Positions 1 through 8,000 are shown, counted from the first letter of the stretch. The stretch: 64,000 nucleotides of DNA from Paraburkholderia panacisoli (GCF_008369935.1 NZ_VTUZ01000048.1:1-64000), one strand, 5' to 3'. A program made the numbers and translations. Notes: generated by a model not told the origin, from the letters alone.

Positions 1-36
1 TACTTCGACCGGCTGGGGGTACCCCGACTCTCCTAA
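1..36 (+). CDS. C-terminal end of group II intron reverse transcriptase/maturase (partial)
   Basis: The frame beginning at base 1 reads YFDRLGVPRLS and then TAA at 34-36. It stops 12 bases before the domain V hairpin, which is where intron-encoded reverse transcriptase/maturase ORFs normally end. Eleven residues are too few for family assignment on their own, so the call rests on the intron structure just downstream. The rest of the gene lies outside the window. Confidence 0.5.
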   Translation, partial: YFDRLGVPRLS

Positions 37-122
37 CCTCAACTCCCCGAACCGCCCGGTGCGGACCCGCATGCCGGGTGGTGTGGCAGGGGTACGGCCT
101 CATAGCCGTCCCCTATGCCGAT
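1..122 (+). mobile_element. 3' end of a group II intron (domains V and VI)
   Basis: Positions 49-84 fold as a domain V hairpin. CCGCCCGG (52-59) pairs with CCGGGTGG (74-81), TGCG (60-63) pairs with CGCA (68-71) around a four-base loop, and a two-base bulge (72-73) lies on the 3' strand, as in group II ribozymes. Positions 85-119 fold as domain VI: GGCA/TGCC, then GGGG/CCCC, then ACGGC/GCCGT. A115 is bulged seven bases before a GAT end at 122, where a branch-point adenosine is expected. An open frame ending at 36 fits the C-terminus of the intron reverse transcriptase. The element lies antisense to nadB, 16 bases beyond its stop. The class, 5' end and splicing competence cannot be judged here. 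Confidence 0.75.
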
Positions 123-137
123 TTTAGCGCATCGCCA

Positions 138-1736
138 TCACACGTTGCGATTGCGCACGTATTCCGGCGATAGAACCGTCGGCAGCGCTTTGGGCAACGT
201 GGCCGGCCAGTCGCGGCTGAAATGCAGGCCGCGGCTCTCACGCCGTGCGCGCGCGCCCTCGACGATCAACGACGCGACGTCGACCAGATTGCGCAGTTCG
301 AGCAGATCGCGGCTGACCTTGAAGTTCGCGTAATACTCGTGAATTTCATCACGCAGCAGCGCCAGCCGATGCTTCGCGCGCGCGAGCCGCTTGTCGGTGC
401 GCACGATGCCTACGTAATTCCACATCAGCCGCCGCAGCTCGTCCCAATTGTGCGCGACCACCACTTCCTCGTCGGGGTCGGAGACGCGGCTTTCGTCCCA
501 GTCCGGCAGCGGGGCATGGACTGCCGCGCTGAAACCTTCTTCCTCGATCGCTTGCGCAGCGGAGCGGCCGATCACGAGGCATTCGAGCAGCGAGTTGCTG
601 GCCAGCCGGTTCGCGCCGTGCAGGCCGGTGCAGGACGTCTCGCCGACGGCATACAGCCCGGCGAGGTCGGTGCGGCCCGCAAGATCGGTCACGACGCCCC
701 CACACGTGTAGTGTGCGGCCGGCACAACCGGGATCGGCTCCTTGGTGATGTCGATGCCGAACTCCTCACAGCGAGCCAGAATCGTCGGGAAATGCTCGCG
801 CAGAAATTCAGGCGGCTGATGGCTGATGTCGAGGTACACGCAGTCGATGCCGCGCTTCTTGATTTCGAAATCGATCGCGCGCGCGACGATATCGCGCGGC
901 GCGAGTTCGGCGCGCTCGTCGTGATGCGGCATGAAACGCGTGCCGTCCGGCAGCTTGAGCACGCCGCCTTCACCGCGCACGGCTTCCGAGATAAGAAACG
1001 ACTTGGCGTACGGGTGGAACAGGCAGGTCGGGTGGAATTGAATGAATTCCATGTTCGACACGCGGCAGCCTGCCCGCCATGCCATCGCGATGCCGTCGCC
1101 TGTCGCCGTGTCGGGGTTGGTGGTGTACAGATAAACCTTGCCGGCGCCGCCGGTGGCGAGCACCGTATGCGGCGCTTCGATCGTCACGGTGCGGCCGCTT
1201 TGCAGATCGAGCGCGTACAGGCCATGACAACGGCGGCCGGGCAAACCGAGGCGGTCGGACGTGATCAGGTCGATCGCGTAGTGATCTTCGAGCAGCGTGA
1301 TGTTGGGGTGGCGGCGCACGCGCTCGCTGAGCGTGGCGACTACGGCGTGGCCGGTCGCGTCCGCGGCATGAATGATCCGGCGATGGCTATGGCCACCTTC
1401 GCGCGTCAGATGAAAGCCGAGTTCGGCAGCGTCGTCTTTGGTGAACGGAACGCCTTGTGCGATCAGCCATTCGATCGCGGCCCGGCCATGCTCGACGATG
1501 AAGCGCGTGGCAGCTTCGTCGCACAGGCCGCCGCCGGCAACCAGCGTGTCGCGCACGTGATTTTCGATGCTGTCAGCCGAATCCAGTACCGCGGCGATGC
1601 CGCCTTGCGCCCAGTCGCTCGCGCCTTCGGTCATCGATCGCTTGGCGATCACCGCAACCCGCCGGGACTCCGCAAGATTGAGCGCGACGCTCAAACCAGC
1701 CAGACCGCTACCGACAATCGCCACATCGAATTCCAT
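138..1736 (-). CDS. nadB: L-aspartate oxidase
   Basis: Oxidises L-aspartate to iminoaspartate, the first step of de novo NAD synthesis; the product goes to quinolinate synthase NadA. The protein has 532 residues, the usual size. An FAD-binding Rossmann motif (VGSGLAGLS) starts near residue 8. The flavoprotein signature EGASDWAQGGIAA follows near residue 37, FHLTREGGHSHRR near 108, and the family block HYTCGGVVTDLAGRTDLAGLYAVG split around residues 340-365 by length rules. The C-terminal helical domain is complete. The ATG at 1736 has a weak AGG just upstream. It is the last minus-strand gene before the group II intron end. The succinate dehydrogenase flavoprotein is related, but the DWAQGG block favours NadB. 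Confidence 0.95.
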   Translation of the reverse strand: MEFDVAIVGSGLAGLSVALNLAESRRVAVIAKRSMTEGASDWAQGGIAAVLDSADSIENHVRDTLVAGGGLCDEAATRFIVEHGRAAIEWLIAQGVPFTKDDAAELGFHLTREGGHSHRRIIHAADATGHAVVATLSERVRRHPNITLLEDHYAIDLITSDRLGLPGRRCHGLYALDLQSGRTVTIEAPHTVLATGGAGKVYLYTTNPDTATGDGIAMAWRAGCRVSNMEFIQFHPTCLFHPYAKSFLISEAVRGEGGVLKLPDGTRFMPHHDERAELAPRDIVARAIDFEIKKRGIDCVYLDISHQPPEFLREHFPTILARCEEFGIDITKEPIPVVPAAHYTCGGVVTDLAGRTDLAGLYAVGETSCTGLHGANRLASNSLLECLVIGRSAAQAIEEEGFSAAVHAPLPDWDESRVSDPDEEVVVAHNWDELRRLMWNYVGIVRTDKRLARAKHRLALLRDEIHEYYANFKVSRDLLELRNLVDVASLIVEGARARRESRGLHFSRDWPATLPKALPTVLSPEYVRNRNV

Positions 1737-1912
1737 TGCCTACATCTCCGTCTTTCGTTTTTGCCGTGACGGCGCGCATTTGCCCGCCGCTAAAACGAGA
1801 AAGGATACGCGTGGCAGCGGACGAGGGAAAGCTGGCTGAACGGGATAAGACTGTTTGAGAGAGAGGGGAGCGGATAAACGACGCAATCGGACGCGACAAG
1901 AGCGCGCCAAAC

Positions 1913-1945
1913 AAAAAAGCCCCGCACGGATGCGAGGCTTTTTTT
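1913..1945 (-). terminator. Bidirectional intrinsic terminator after rpmG
   Basis: GCCCCGCA (1919-1926) pairs with TGCGAGGC (1931-1938), with one C-A mismatch and a CGGA loop. It is flanked by six A on the left and seven T on the right, so it can terminate either strand. It lies 37 bases past the rpmG stop and probably ends the rpmB-rpmG transcript before nadB. Confidence 0.8.
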
Positions 1946-1981
1946 GCATGTCTTTTGCCTTCGTCAGGCAGGAACCAAGAT

Positions 1982-2149
1982 TTACTTGATCTTGGTTTCC
2001 TTGTAGTCAACGTGCTTACGGACGACCGGATCAAATTTCTTGATCAGCATCTTTTCCGGCATGTTGCGTTTGTTCTTCGTCGTCGTGTAGAAGTGACCCG
2101 TGCCTGCGGTCGATTCCAGCTTGATCTTGTCGCGTGCGCCTTTCGCCAT
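1982..2149 (-). CDS. rpmG: 50S ribosomal protein L33
   Basis: A 55-residue basic protein starting MAKGARDKIKLESTAGTGHF and ending with VDYKETKIK, which is the L33 pattern. It is a component of the large ribosomal subunit near the E site. The usual zinc-binding CxxC pairs of some L33 proteins are absent, so this is the zinc-independent form. A clear AGGAG lies seven bases upstream of the ATG. It follows rpmB by ten bases in the same transcript, the conserved rpmB-rpmG pair. Confidence 0.97.
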   Translation of the reverse strand: MAKGARDKIKLESTAGTGHFYTTTKNKRNMPEKMLIKKFDPVVRKHVDYKETKIK

Positions 2150-2159
2150 GATTTACTCC

Positions 2160-2393
2160 TTAGGCTTCACCGCGTGCGCGCAGATCTGCGAGCACAGCGT
2201 CGATACCGTTCTTGTCGATCAGGCGCAGGCCGGCGTTCGAAACGCGCAGACGCACCCAACGGTTTTCGCTTTCCACCCAAATGCGGCGGTTTTGCAGGTT
2301 CGGCAGGAACCGGCGCTTGGTTTTGTTGTTCGCGTGGGAAACGTTGTTGCCGCTCATCGGCGCTTTCCCAGTTACTTGGCATACGCGTGCCAT
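2160..2393 (-). CDS. rpmB: 50S ribosomal protein L28
   Basis: A 77-residue protein with the L28 signature MARVCQVTGKAPMSGNNVSH and the block RRFLPNLQNRRIWV. It is a component of the large ribosomal subunit. Its length is typical of proteobacterial L28. It is the first gene of the rpmB-rpmG operon, preceded by a good sigma70 promoter about 150 bases upstream (2546-2575) and a leader of about 145 bases. Confidence 0.98.
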   Translation of the reverse strand: MARVCQVTGKAPMSGNNVSHANNKTKRRFLPNLQNRRIWVESENRWVRLRVSNAGLRLIDKNGIDAVLADLRARGEA

Positions 2394-2545
2394 GAGAGCA
2401 CTCCTAATACGCTAATTCTGAGTTCGAACGCCGTGAAAGTTTCCCGAAAAGAGCCGCGCTTAAGTTCCTGGAACTAGAGTCGCTTGGTCCTTCCCGGAAC
2501 GCCTTGATGGCTTCGGAACAGGGGGTTGGAAATAGGCAAACCGGA

Positions 2546-2575
2546 ATTATAGCGGAAAAAAAGCCGCAAAATCAA
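2546..2575 (-). promoter_or_regulatory. Sigma70-type promoter for rpmB-rpmG
   Basis: Read on the minus strand, TTGATT (2575-2570) and TATAAT (2551-2546) are separated by 18 bases. The -10 is a perfect consensus and no other gene lies between it and rpmB. The predicted start is near 2539, which leaves about 145 untranslated bases before rpmB. Confidence 0.7.
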
Positions 2576-2633
2576 ACCTTATTTGCGACCTCGGACACGG
2601 CACGCCGTGCGTGCGCCCCTGCTTCGTACGCAA

Positions 2634-3422
2634 TCATGGCCAGCCGGCACGCGCGAACGAGTAGACACTGTCGGCGCCGATCACCAGATGGTCGATCAGT
2701 TGCACGTCGATCAAAGCCAGCGCATCGCGCAGCGTGTGCGTCAGGCGGCAATCGCTCGCGCTCGGCTGGACGGCGCCCGAAGGGTGATTGTGCGCGACGA
2801 TCAGGCTCGCGGCATTCACGCTCAGCGCGCGCCGCACGATTTCGCGTGGATACACCGCCATGCGCGTGAACGAGCCTTGGGCGCTTTCCTCGCAGCGGAT
2901 CAGCCGATGCCGGGCGTCGAGAAAGAGCGACACGAAAACTTCCTGTGGACGGCCGCCGATCAGCAGCCGGAGGTAGTTTTCCACGGTTTCGGGCGAGTTC
3001 ATCAGCGAGCGCTTGCGCATCTTATCGTCTAGCGAGCGGCGCGCCATTTCCATGATCGCGAGCAGCTGCGCTTTTTTCGCCGGCCCGAGGCCGCGGATGC
3101 CGTCGAAGTCCGGGTAAGTCGCGTCGAGCATCGCGCGCATTGAGCCGAATCGGTCGAGCAGCACCCGCGCGACGTCGAACACGTCGTGACCGGGCAGGCC
3201 CGAGCCCAGCACCAGCACGATCATCTCGGTGTCCGAAAGCACGCTGGGCCCGCGTTCGATCAAGCGCTCGCGCGGCATGTCGTTTTTGTGCCATTTGCCG
3301 CGCACGAGCGCTGAAGGCCCGCTGCGTGCACTTTCGCGGGCCGCGTCGACGACGCGTGCCCGCGGCCGCGGCGGCGGCGCCTGCGTGGGCGCATCGTCAT
3401 GTGTGCAGGCATGATCGGTCAT
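2634..3422 (-). CDS. radC: RadC-family JAB/MPN domain protein
   Basis: A 262-residue protein with the RadC layout. A helix-hairpin-helix-like N-terminal part (YPDFDGIRGLGPAKKAQLLA) is followed by a JAB/MPN metalloprotease-like domain with the metal motif HNHPSG and a downstream Asp. The biological role is unsettled; the name reflects an early DNA-repair assignment. The start chosen is the ATG at 3422 (MTDHACTHDDAP), which has GGAGG about eight bases upstream; the frame stays open further upstream but lacks a ribosome site. The first 50 residues are low-complexity and charged. It is transcribed divergently from fkpB. Confidence 0.9.
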   Translation of the reverse strand: MTDHACTHDDAPTQAPPPRPRARVVDAARESARSGPSALVRGKWHKNDMPRERLIERGPSVLSDTEMIVLVLGSGLPGHDVFDVARVLLDRFGSMRAMLDATYPDFDGIRGLGPAKKAQLLAIMEMARRSLDDKMRKRSLMNSPETVENYLRLLIGGRPQEVFVSLFLDARHRLIRCEESAQGSFTRMAVYPREIVRRALSVNAASLIVAHNHPSGAVQPSASDCRLTHTLRDALALIDVQLIDHLVIGADSVYSFARAGWP

Positions 3423-3634
3423 ATAGATAGAATCCTCCGCTTCGGGTTGGTGGCGCGGGGCGGCGCCGCGGCCGTGCCGCCGTGCGCACGACTGACCCAA
3501 GCCGCCGCCCGCTATGTGGCTTACAATAGACGCTTTGCGCACGGCACCCCGATGGTCTGCCGCACGCGTGAACTGCGGCGTCAACGGCGTCTGCGGCGCA
3601 CGCGTGGAGCGCGCTTCGACTGAGCGAGCATTAC

Positions 3635-4090
3635 ATGAGCATCATCGACATTTCCGAAGTGAAGCCCGGTTCACACGTGACGCTTCATTACCGGCTTTCC
3701 CTTGCCGATGGCGCCGAAGTCATCAACACTTTCAACGACAAGCCGGCCACGCTGCTGCTCGGCGCCGGTCAACTGGCGCCGCCGCTGGAAGATATTTTGC
3801 TGGGTTTGAAGGTGGGCCACCATTCGACCTTTCAGCTAACGCCGGGTCAGGCGTTCGGTCCCCGCAATCCGGAGCTGATTCAGCGCGTGTCGCTGGCCAC
3901 GCTGCGGGAAAACAGCATAATCGGCGAAGATTTTTCGCCAGGTGATCTGGTCGAATTCAACGCCCCGGGCGGCGGGCGCTACGCCGGTGTGCTCAAGGAA
4001 GTCGGCGAAACGTCGGCCCTGTTCGATTTCAACCATCCGCTTGCCGGCCAGGCGCTGGCGTTTGAAGTGAAAATCATCGGGATTCTGTAA
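3635..4090 (+). CDS. fkpB: FKBP-type peptidyl-prolyl cis-trans isomerase (SlpA-like)
   Basis: A 151-residue protein with an FKBP core: VTLHYRLSLADGAEVINTF at the N-terminus, then an inserted IF-type flap (LKVGHHSTFQLTPGQAFGPRN). It resembles E. coli FkpB/SlpA and catalyses proline isomerisation, probably as a cytoplasmic chaperone. Its position two bases upstream of ispH matches the conserved fkpB-ispH pair. The ribosome site is weak (GAGCGAG). Confidence 0.9.
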   Translation: MSIIDISEVKPGSHVTLHYRLSLADGAEVINTFNDKPATLLLGAGQLAPPLEDILLGLKVGHHSTFQLTPGQAFGPRNPELIQRVSLATLRENSIIGEDFSPGDLVEFNAPGGGRYAGVLKEVGETSALFDFNHPLAGQALAFEVKIIGIL

Positions 4091-4092
4091 AC

Positions 4093-5052
4093 ATGAGCAT
4101 CACGGATACGACTCTTGCCGAAGCCGAGATCCTGCTGGCGCAGCCGCGCGGATTTTGCGCCGGCGTCGATCGGGCGATCGAGATCGTCGAGCGGGCCATC
4201 AAGCTGCATGGTTCGCCGATCTACGTGCGCCACGAAATCGTCCATAACGCCTATGTGGTCGAAGATCTGCGCAAGAAGGGTGCGATCTTTATCGAACGGC
4301 TGGAAGAAGTGCCGGCCGGCAACACGGTCATCTTCAGCGCGCACGGCGTGTCCAAAGCGGTGCGCTCGGAAGCGGAGTCGCGCGGCCTGCGGGTGTACGA
4401 CGCCACCTGTCCGCTCGTGACCAAGGTGCATATCGAAGTCGCGAAGATGCGCCAGGACGGCTTCGACATCGTGATGATCGGCCACAAGGGCCACCCGGAA
4501 GTCGAAGGAACGATGGGGCAGGCGGGCGAGGGCATGCATCTCGTCGAGGACATCGAAGACGTGCAGGCCTTGCAGCTGGCCGATCCGGAGCGGATCGCGT
4601 TCGTCACGCAAACCACGCTGTCGGTCGACGACGCGGCCGAAATCATCGGCGCGTTGAAGGCCAAGTATCCGTCCATCCGTGAGCCGAAGAAGCAGGACAT
4701 CTGCTACGCCACGCAGAACCGCCAGGACGCGGTGAAATTCATGGCGCCGCAATGCGACGTCGTGATCGTGGTCGGAAGTCCGAATAGTTCGAACTCCAAC
4801 CGGCTGCGCGAACTGGCCGAAAAGCTCGGCGTGCCGGCCTATATGGTAGATTCGCCCGATCAGATCGATCCGGTCTGGGTCGAGGGCAAGCGCCGCATCG
4901 GCGTGACGGCCGGCGCGTCGGCGCCGGAGGTGCTGGCGCAGGCGGTGATCGCCCGGTTGCGCGATCTCGGCGTGCGCAACGTGCGCGCGCTCGACGGCAT
5001 CGAGGAAAACATCGCTTTCCCGCTGCCGCGAGGATTGGGTCTACCGGCCTGA
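4093..5052 (+). CDS. ispH: 4-hydroxy-3-methylbut-2-enyl diphosphate reductase
   Basis: The last enzyme of the MEP isoprenoid pathway, which reduces HMBPP to IPP and DMAPP using a [4Fe-4S] cluster. All three cluster cysteines are visible: Cys22 in PRGFCAGVDRA, Cys106 in DATCPLVTKVH and Cys204 in QDICYATQNRQ. The conserved SAHGVS and GHKGHPEVEGTMGQ blocks are also present. The 319 residues are typical. The gene begins two bases after the fkpB stop, so the two are cotranscribed, and a terminator follows 28 bases after its stop. Confidence 0.97.
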   Translation: MSITDTTLAEAEILLAQPRGFCAGVDRAIEIVERAIKLHGSPIYVRHEIVHNAYVVEDLRKKGAIFIERLEEVPAGNTVIFSAHGVSKAVRSEAESRGLRVYDATCPLVTKVHIEVAKMRQDGFDIVMIGHKGHPEVEGTMGQAGEGMHLVEDIEDVQALQLADPERIAFVTQTTLSVDDAAEIIGALKAKYPSIREPKKQDICYATQNRQDAVKFMAPQCDVVIVVGSPNSSNSNRLRELAEKLGVPAYMVDSPDQIDPVWVEGKRRIGVTAGASAPEVLAQAVIARLRDLGVRNVRALDGIEENIAFPLPRGLGLPA

Positions 5053-5079
5053 CAATCAGCTGGCCGTGTTGAAAGGAAG

Positions 5080-5104
5080 GCGCGCCCAAGGGCGCGCTTT
5101 TTTT
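5080..5104 (+). terminator. Intrinsic terminator after ispH
   Basis: GCGCGCC (5080-5086) pairs with GGCGCGC (5091-5097) around CAAG and is followed by seven T. It ends the fkpB-ispH operon. Confidence 0.9.
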
Positions 5105-5275
5105 ACGTCCACGGCGCGGCGGGTGTCCCTCTAAATAAAGTGCCATATCATCAGAACAAGCGGATTTAAGTGGGCTCGCGCACAAAATCTTTTGAATTGT
5201 GATCCGGTTTTTTATCCTTTTTTCGGTGATGCGTCCCCATTTTTATAGCCGCTAATTAGTTGCGCCGAATTTTGA

Positions 5276-5292
5276 CGCACTAAAATAGTGCG
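5276..5292 (+). promoter_or_regulatory. NtrC-like binding site
   Basis: A perfect inverted repeat, CGCACTA-AAA-TAGTGCG. Its core is GCAC-N7-GTGC, the spacing of enterobacterial NtrC boxes. It lies about 105 bases upstream of a sigma54-like promoter element, a typical enhancer distance. Only one site was found, whereas paired sites are common, so the assignment is tentative. Confidence 0.45.
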
Positions 5293-5394
5293 CAATCCTC
5301 GATATCGCGCGAAAGGTAATACTTAACGCGAAGCACGCTGTAACAAGCAATCGCGGCGATCGGCGGCAACACTTGATGCCATCGGCTTCCGCGG

Positions 5395-5410
5395 TGGTGC
5401 AACTGATGCA
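5395..5410 (+). promoter_or_regulatory. Sigma54-like -24/-12 element
   Basis: TGGTGCAACTGATGCA matches the sigma54 pattern TGGYRYRN4TTGCA at every fixed position but one (ATGC in place of TTGC). GG and GC are spaced exactly ten bases apart. The predicted start near 5421 coincides with the base of the hairpin at 5420, which is unusual and lowers confidence. Confidence 0.4.
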
Positions 5411-5419
5411 CGAAAAACA

Positions 5420-5442
5420 GGCGCAACCAGGTTGCGCCTTTT
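5420..5442 (+). terminator. Hairpin with T tail upstream of livK
   Basis: GGCGCAAC (5420-5427) pairs with GTTGCGCC (5431-5438) around a three-base loop and is followed by TTTT. It could terminate a short upstream RNA or read-through from ispH. It could instead be the first hairpin of a sigma54-driven livK transcript. Confidence 0.6.
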
Positions 5443-5502
5443 AACGTATTTTGCGTCCAAAATAAGGTTGCAATGCAGGAAAACCCTGCCGGTTCAACAA
5501 TA

Positions 5503-5530
5503 TTGCCAGCCGCATAATTGGAGTTACAAT
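5503..5530 (+). promoter_or_regulatory. Sigma70-type promoter for livK
   Basis: TTGCCA (5503-5508) and TACAAT (5525-5530) are separated by 16 bases, and each has one mismatch to consensus. The predicted start near 5537 leaves about 60 untranslated bases before the livK ATG. Confidence 0.5.
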
Positions 5531-5595
5531 GCGCGCGTTCTCAAGGCCTTAAGGTCCCGAACAATGGATTTTGCAAGGCGCAGGAGACCTACTTA

Positions 5596-6795
5596 ATGCG
5601 AGTCAAATTTGCTTACGCCGTGTCGATCGCGACAGCGGTTGCGATGTTGACCGCGTGCGGCAAGAAACAGGAAGGCGAGGCGGGAGCGGGTGCATCGGCG
5701 GCTGCGGTTGCGGCGGCCCCCGCGAGTGAAGCGACTATCGTGAAGATCGGTCATGCGGCCCCTTTGACGGGCGGGATCGCGCATCTCGGTAAGGACAACG
5801 AAAACGGCGCGCGTCTGGCGGTCGAGGAAATCAATGCACAGGGTTTGACGATCGACGGCCAGAAGATCCAGTTGCAGCTCGACGCTCAAGACGATGCGGC
5901 GGACCCGAAAACGGGTACGGCGGTCGCGCAGAAGCTGGTCGACGACCACGTGGTCGCGGTGGTCGGGCATCTGAATTCGGGGGTGTCGATTCCGGCTTCG
6001 AAGATCTATAGCGATGCGGGCATCGTGCAGATCTCGCCGTCGTCGACCAATCCGGCGTACACGCAGCAGGGTTTCAAGACGACCTACCGGGTCGTCGCCA
6101 CCGACGCGCAACAAGGTCCGGCGCTCGCCAATTACGCCACGAAGGCGTTGGGCGCCAAACGCATCGCGATAGTGGACGATGCAACAGCCTACGGTAAGGG
6201 GCTCGCGGACGAATTCGCGAAGACCGTCGAGGGGAGCGGAGCGAAAGTCGTCGCGCGGGAGGCGACGAACGACCGGGCCACGGATTTCCGGGCCATCCTC
6301 ACAAAGATCAAGAGTGTTCAGCCGGACGTGATCATGTTCGGCGGCATGGACGCGACGGGCGGGCCGTTTACGAAGCAGGCGGCGGCGCTCGGTATCAGGG
6401 CAAAAATCCTTGGCGGCGACGGTGTGTGTACCGACAAGGTGGGTGAGCTGGCGGGAACCGCCGTGCAAAACCTGGTCTGTTCGGAAGCAGGACTCGCGCT
6501 TTCGAAAATGGACCGCGGAGCGGACTTCGAAAAGAAGTACGAGGACCGCTTCCACACGCCGGTGCAGATTTACGCACCGTTCACGTATGACGCTGTGTAC
6601 GTGATTGTCGATGCAATGAAGCGCGCTAATTCGATCGAGGCGCCCAAGGTGCTGGCTGCGATGCCGTCGACCGACTACAACGGGGTAATCGGTCACATCG
6701 CGTTCGACGACAAGGGTGATTTGAAAGAGGGCGCCATTACGCTTTACGACTTCAAGGACGGCAAGAAAGCCGTTCTCGACGTCGTGAAGATGTGA
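5596..6795 (+). CDS. livK: Branched-chain amino acid ABC transporter substrate-binding lipoprotein
   Basis: A periplasmic binding protein of the Leu/Ile/Val family, 399 residues. It delivers substrate to the LivHMGF complex. The N-terminus MRVKFAYAVSIATAVAMLTAC is a lipoprotein signal with the modified cysteine at 21. An Ala/Gly-rich linker follows, then the type I binding fold (IGHAAPLTGGIAHLGKDNENGA, with DAQDDAADPKTG further on). The ATG at 5596 is chosen because GGAG precedes it; the frame is open upstream to 5518 but would bury the signal peptide. A hairpin terminator follows the gene before livH, which may raise its expression over the membrane components. Confidence 0.93.
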   Translation: MRVKFAYAVSIATAVAMLTACGKKQEGEAGAGASAAAVAAAPASEATIVKIGHAAPLTGGIAHLGKDNENGARLAVEEINAQGLTIDGQKIQLQLDAQDDAADPKTGTAVAQKLVDDHVVAVVGHLNSGVSIPASKIYSDAGIVQISPSSTNPAYTQQGFKTTYRVVATDAQQGPALANYATKALGAKRIAIVDDATAYGKGLADEFAKTVEGSGAKVVAREATNDRATDFRAILTKIKSVQPDVIMFGGMDATGGPFTKQAAALGIRAKILGGDGVCTDKVGELAGTAVQNLVCSEAGLALSKMDRGADFEKKYEDRFHTPVQIYAPFTYDAVYVIVDAMKRANSIEAPKVLAAMPSTDYNGVIGHIAFDDKGDLKEGAITLYDFKDGKKAVLDVVKM

Positions 6796-6814
6796 TGACG
6801 GGATGTTCAGCCTG

Positions 6815-6846
6815 ACGGCACCGAACCACCCAACGGTGCCGTTTTT
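6815..6846 (+). terminator. Intrinsic terminator between livK and livH
   Basis: ACGGCACCG (6815-6823) pairs with CGGTGCCGT (6834-6842) around a ten-base loop and is followed by a T run to 6846. Partial termination here would give excess binding protein relative to LivHMGF, a common arrangement. A separate livH promoter cannot be excluded. Confidence 0.8.
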
Positions 6847-7023
6847 GCATCCGTCCAAAGGCAAGCCCGCGACCGCATCACGGTCGTAGAGCGAACCGGC
6901 GGCGGATAACCCTTACCGGTCTTTTACATCAGTACCCGCAGTGCCGTTGAGATTCCGTAGCGCATCACCGCCCACCGGCTGATGAAGAACGCGAATCCAG
7001 TTGCACGGGCTAAGGAGCATTAA

Positions 7024-7974
7024 ATGGATATCTTCATCCAGCAGATCCTAAACGGACTGGTGCTTGGCAGCGTTTATGCCATCATCGCACTGGGCTATAC
7101 GATGGTTTACGGCATCCTGGGCATCATCAACTTCGCTCACGGCGACGTGTTGATGGTCGGCGCGATGGTCGCGCTTTCCGCCATAGGCGTGCTGCAGAAC
7201 CACTTCCCCGGCCTCGGCAACGTGCCGACGCTGATCATTGCGCTGATCATCGCGGCAGTGGTTTGTTCGCTGGTCGGCTACACGATCGAGCGCGTGGCCT
7301 ACCGGCCGTTGCGTAAAGCGCCGCGTCTCGCGCCGCTGATCACCGCGATCGGGGTGTCGATCCTGCTGCAGACCCTCGCGATGATGATCTGGTCGCGCAA
7401 CCCGCTGCCGTTCCCGCAGCTCTTGCCCACCGACCCGATCAACGTGATCAAGGCCACCGACACGACGCCGGGCGCCGTGATCTCGATGACCGAAATCGTG
7501 ATCATCGTGGTGGCGTTCCTCGTGATGGGGGGGCTGCTGCTGCTCGTGCACAAGACCAGGCTCGGCCGCGCGATGCGTGCGATCGCCGAGAATCCGGGCG
7601 TCGCGAGCCTGATGGGCGTGAACCCGAACTTCGTGATTTCGGCGACCTTCATGATCGGCTCGGCGCTTGCCGCACTGGCCGGCGTGATGATCGCGTCCGA
7701 ATACGGCAACGCACACTTCTACATGGGCTTCATCCCCGGCCTGAAGGCCTTTACCGCGGCGGTGCTGGGCGGTATCGGCAATCTCGGCGGCGCGATGGTG
7801 GGCGGCGTGATCCTCGGCCTGATCGAACAGCTGGGCGCGGGCTACATCGGCAACCTCACGGGTGGAGTTTTCGGCAGTAACTACCAGGACGTGTTCGCCT
7901 TCATCGTGCTGATCGTCGTGCTGGTGTTCCGTCCGTCGGGCCTGCTCGGCGAACGCGTTGCGGATCGCGCTTGA
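7024..7974 (+). CDS. livH: Branched-chain amino acid ABC transporter permease LivH
   Basis: An inner-membrane permease of 316 residues. It starts MDIFIQQILNGLVLGSVYAI, the hallmark N-terminus of LivH, followed by GYTMVYGILGIINFAHGD. About eight hydrophobic segments are visible, with the cytoplasmic EAA-like loop near AENPGVASLMGVN. It pairs with LivM to form the channel. AAGGAG lies eight bases upstream of the start. It is followed by livM after 26 bases. Confidence 0.95.
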   Translation: MDIFIQQILNGLVLGSVYAIIALGYTMVYGILGIINFAHGDVLMVGAMVALSAIGVLQNHFPGLGNVPTLIIALIIAAVVCSLVGYTIERVAYRPLRKAPRLAPLITAIGVSILLQTLAMMIWSRNPLPFPQLLPTDPINVIKATDTTPGAVISMTEIVIIVVAFLVMGGLLLLVHKTRLGRAMRAIAENPGVASLMGVNPNFVISATFMIGSALAALAGVMIASEYGNAHFYMGFIPGLKAFTAAVLGGIGNLGGAMVGGVILGLIEQLGAGYIGNLTGGVFGSNYQDVFAFIVLIVVLVFRPSGLLGERVADRA

Positions 7975-8000
7975 TCCCGGGCCATAAGGAGTAAACAGAC

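Larger units (their letters stand above)
5105..5595 (+). promoter_or_regulatory. livK control region
   Basis: A 491-base stretch without a convincing gene, richer in A and T than its surroundings. It contains an NtrC-like palindrome (5276-5292), a sigma54-like -24/-12 element (5395-5410), a hairpin followed by T residues (5420-5442) and a sigma70-like promoter (5503-5530), all described separately. Nothing recognisable was seen in 5105-5270 beyond runs of T. Confidence 0.5.

Noticed and set aside
222..1769. Plus-strand open frame of 515 codons opposite nadB
   Set aside because: It is a shadow of nadB in high-GC DNA; the protein is Arg/His/Ala-rich without domains or a ribosome site.
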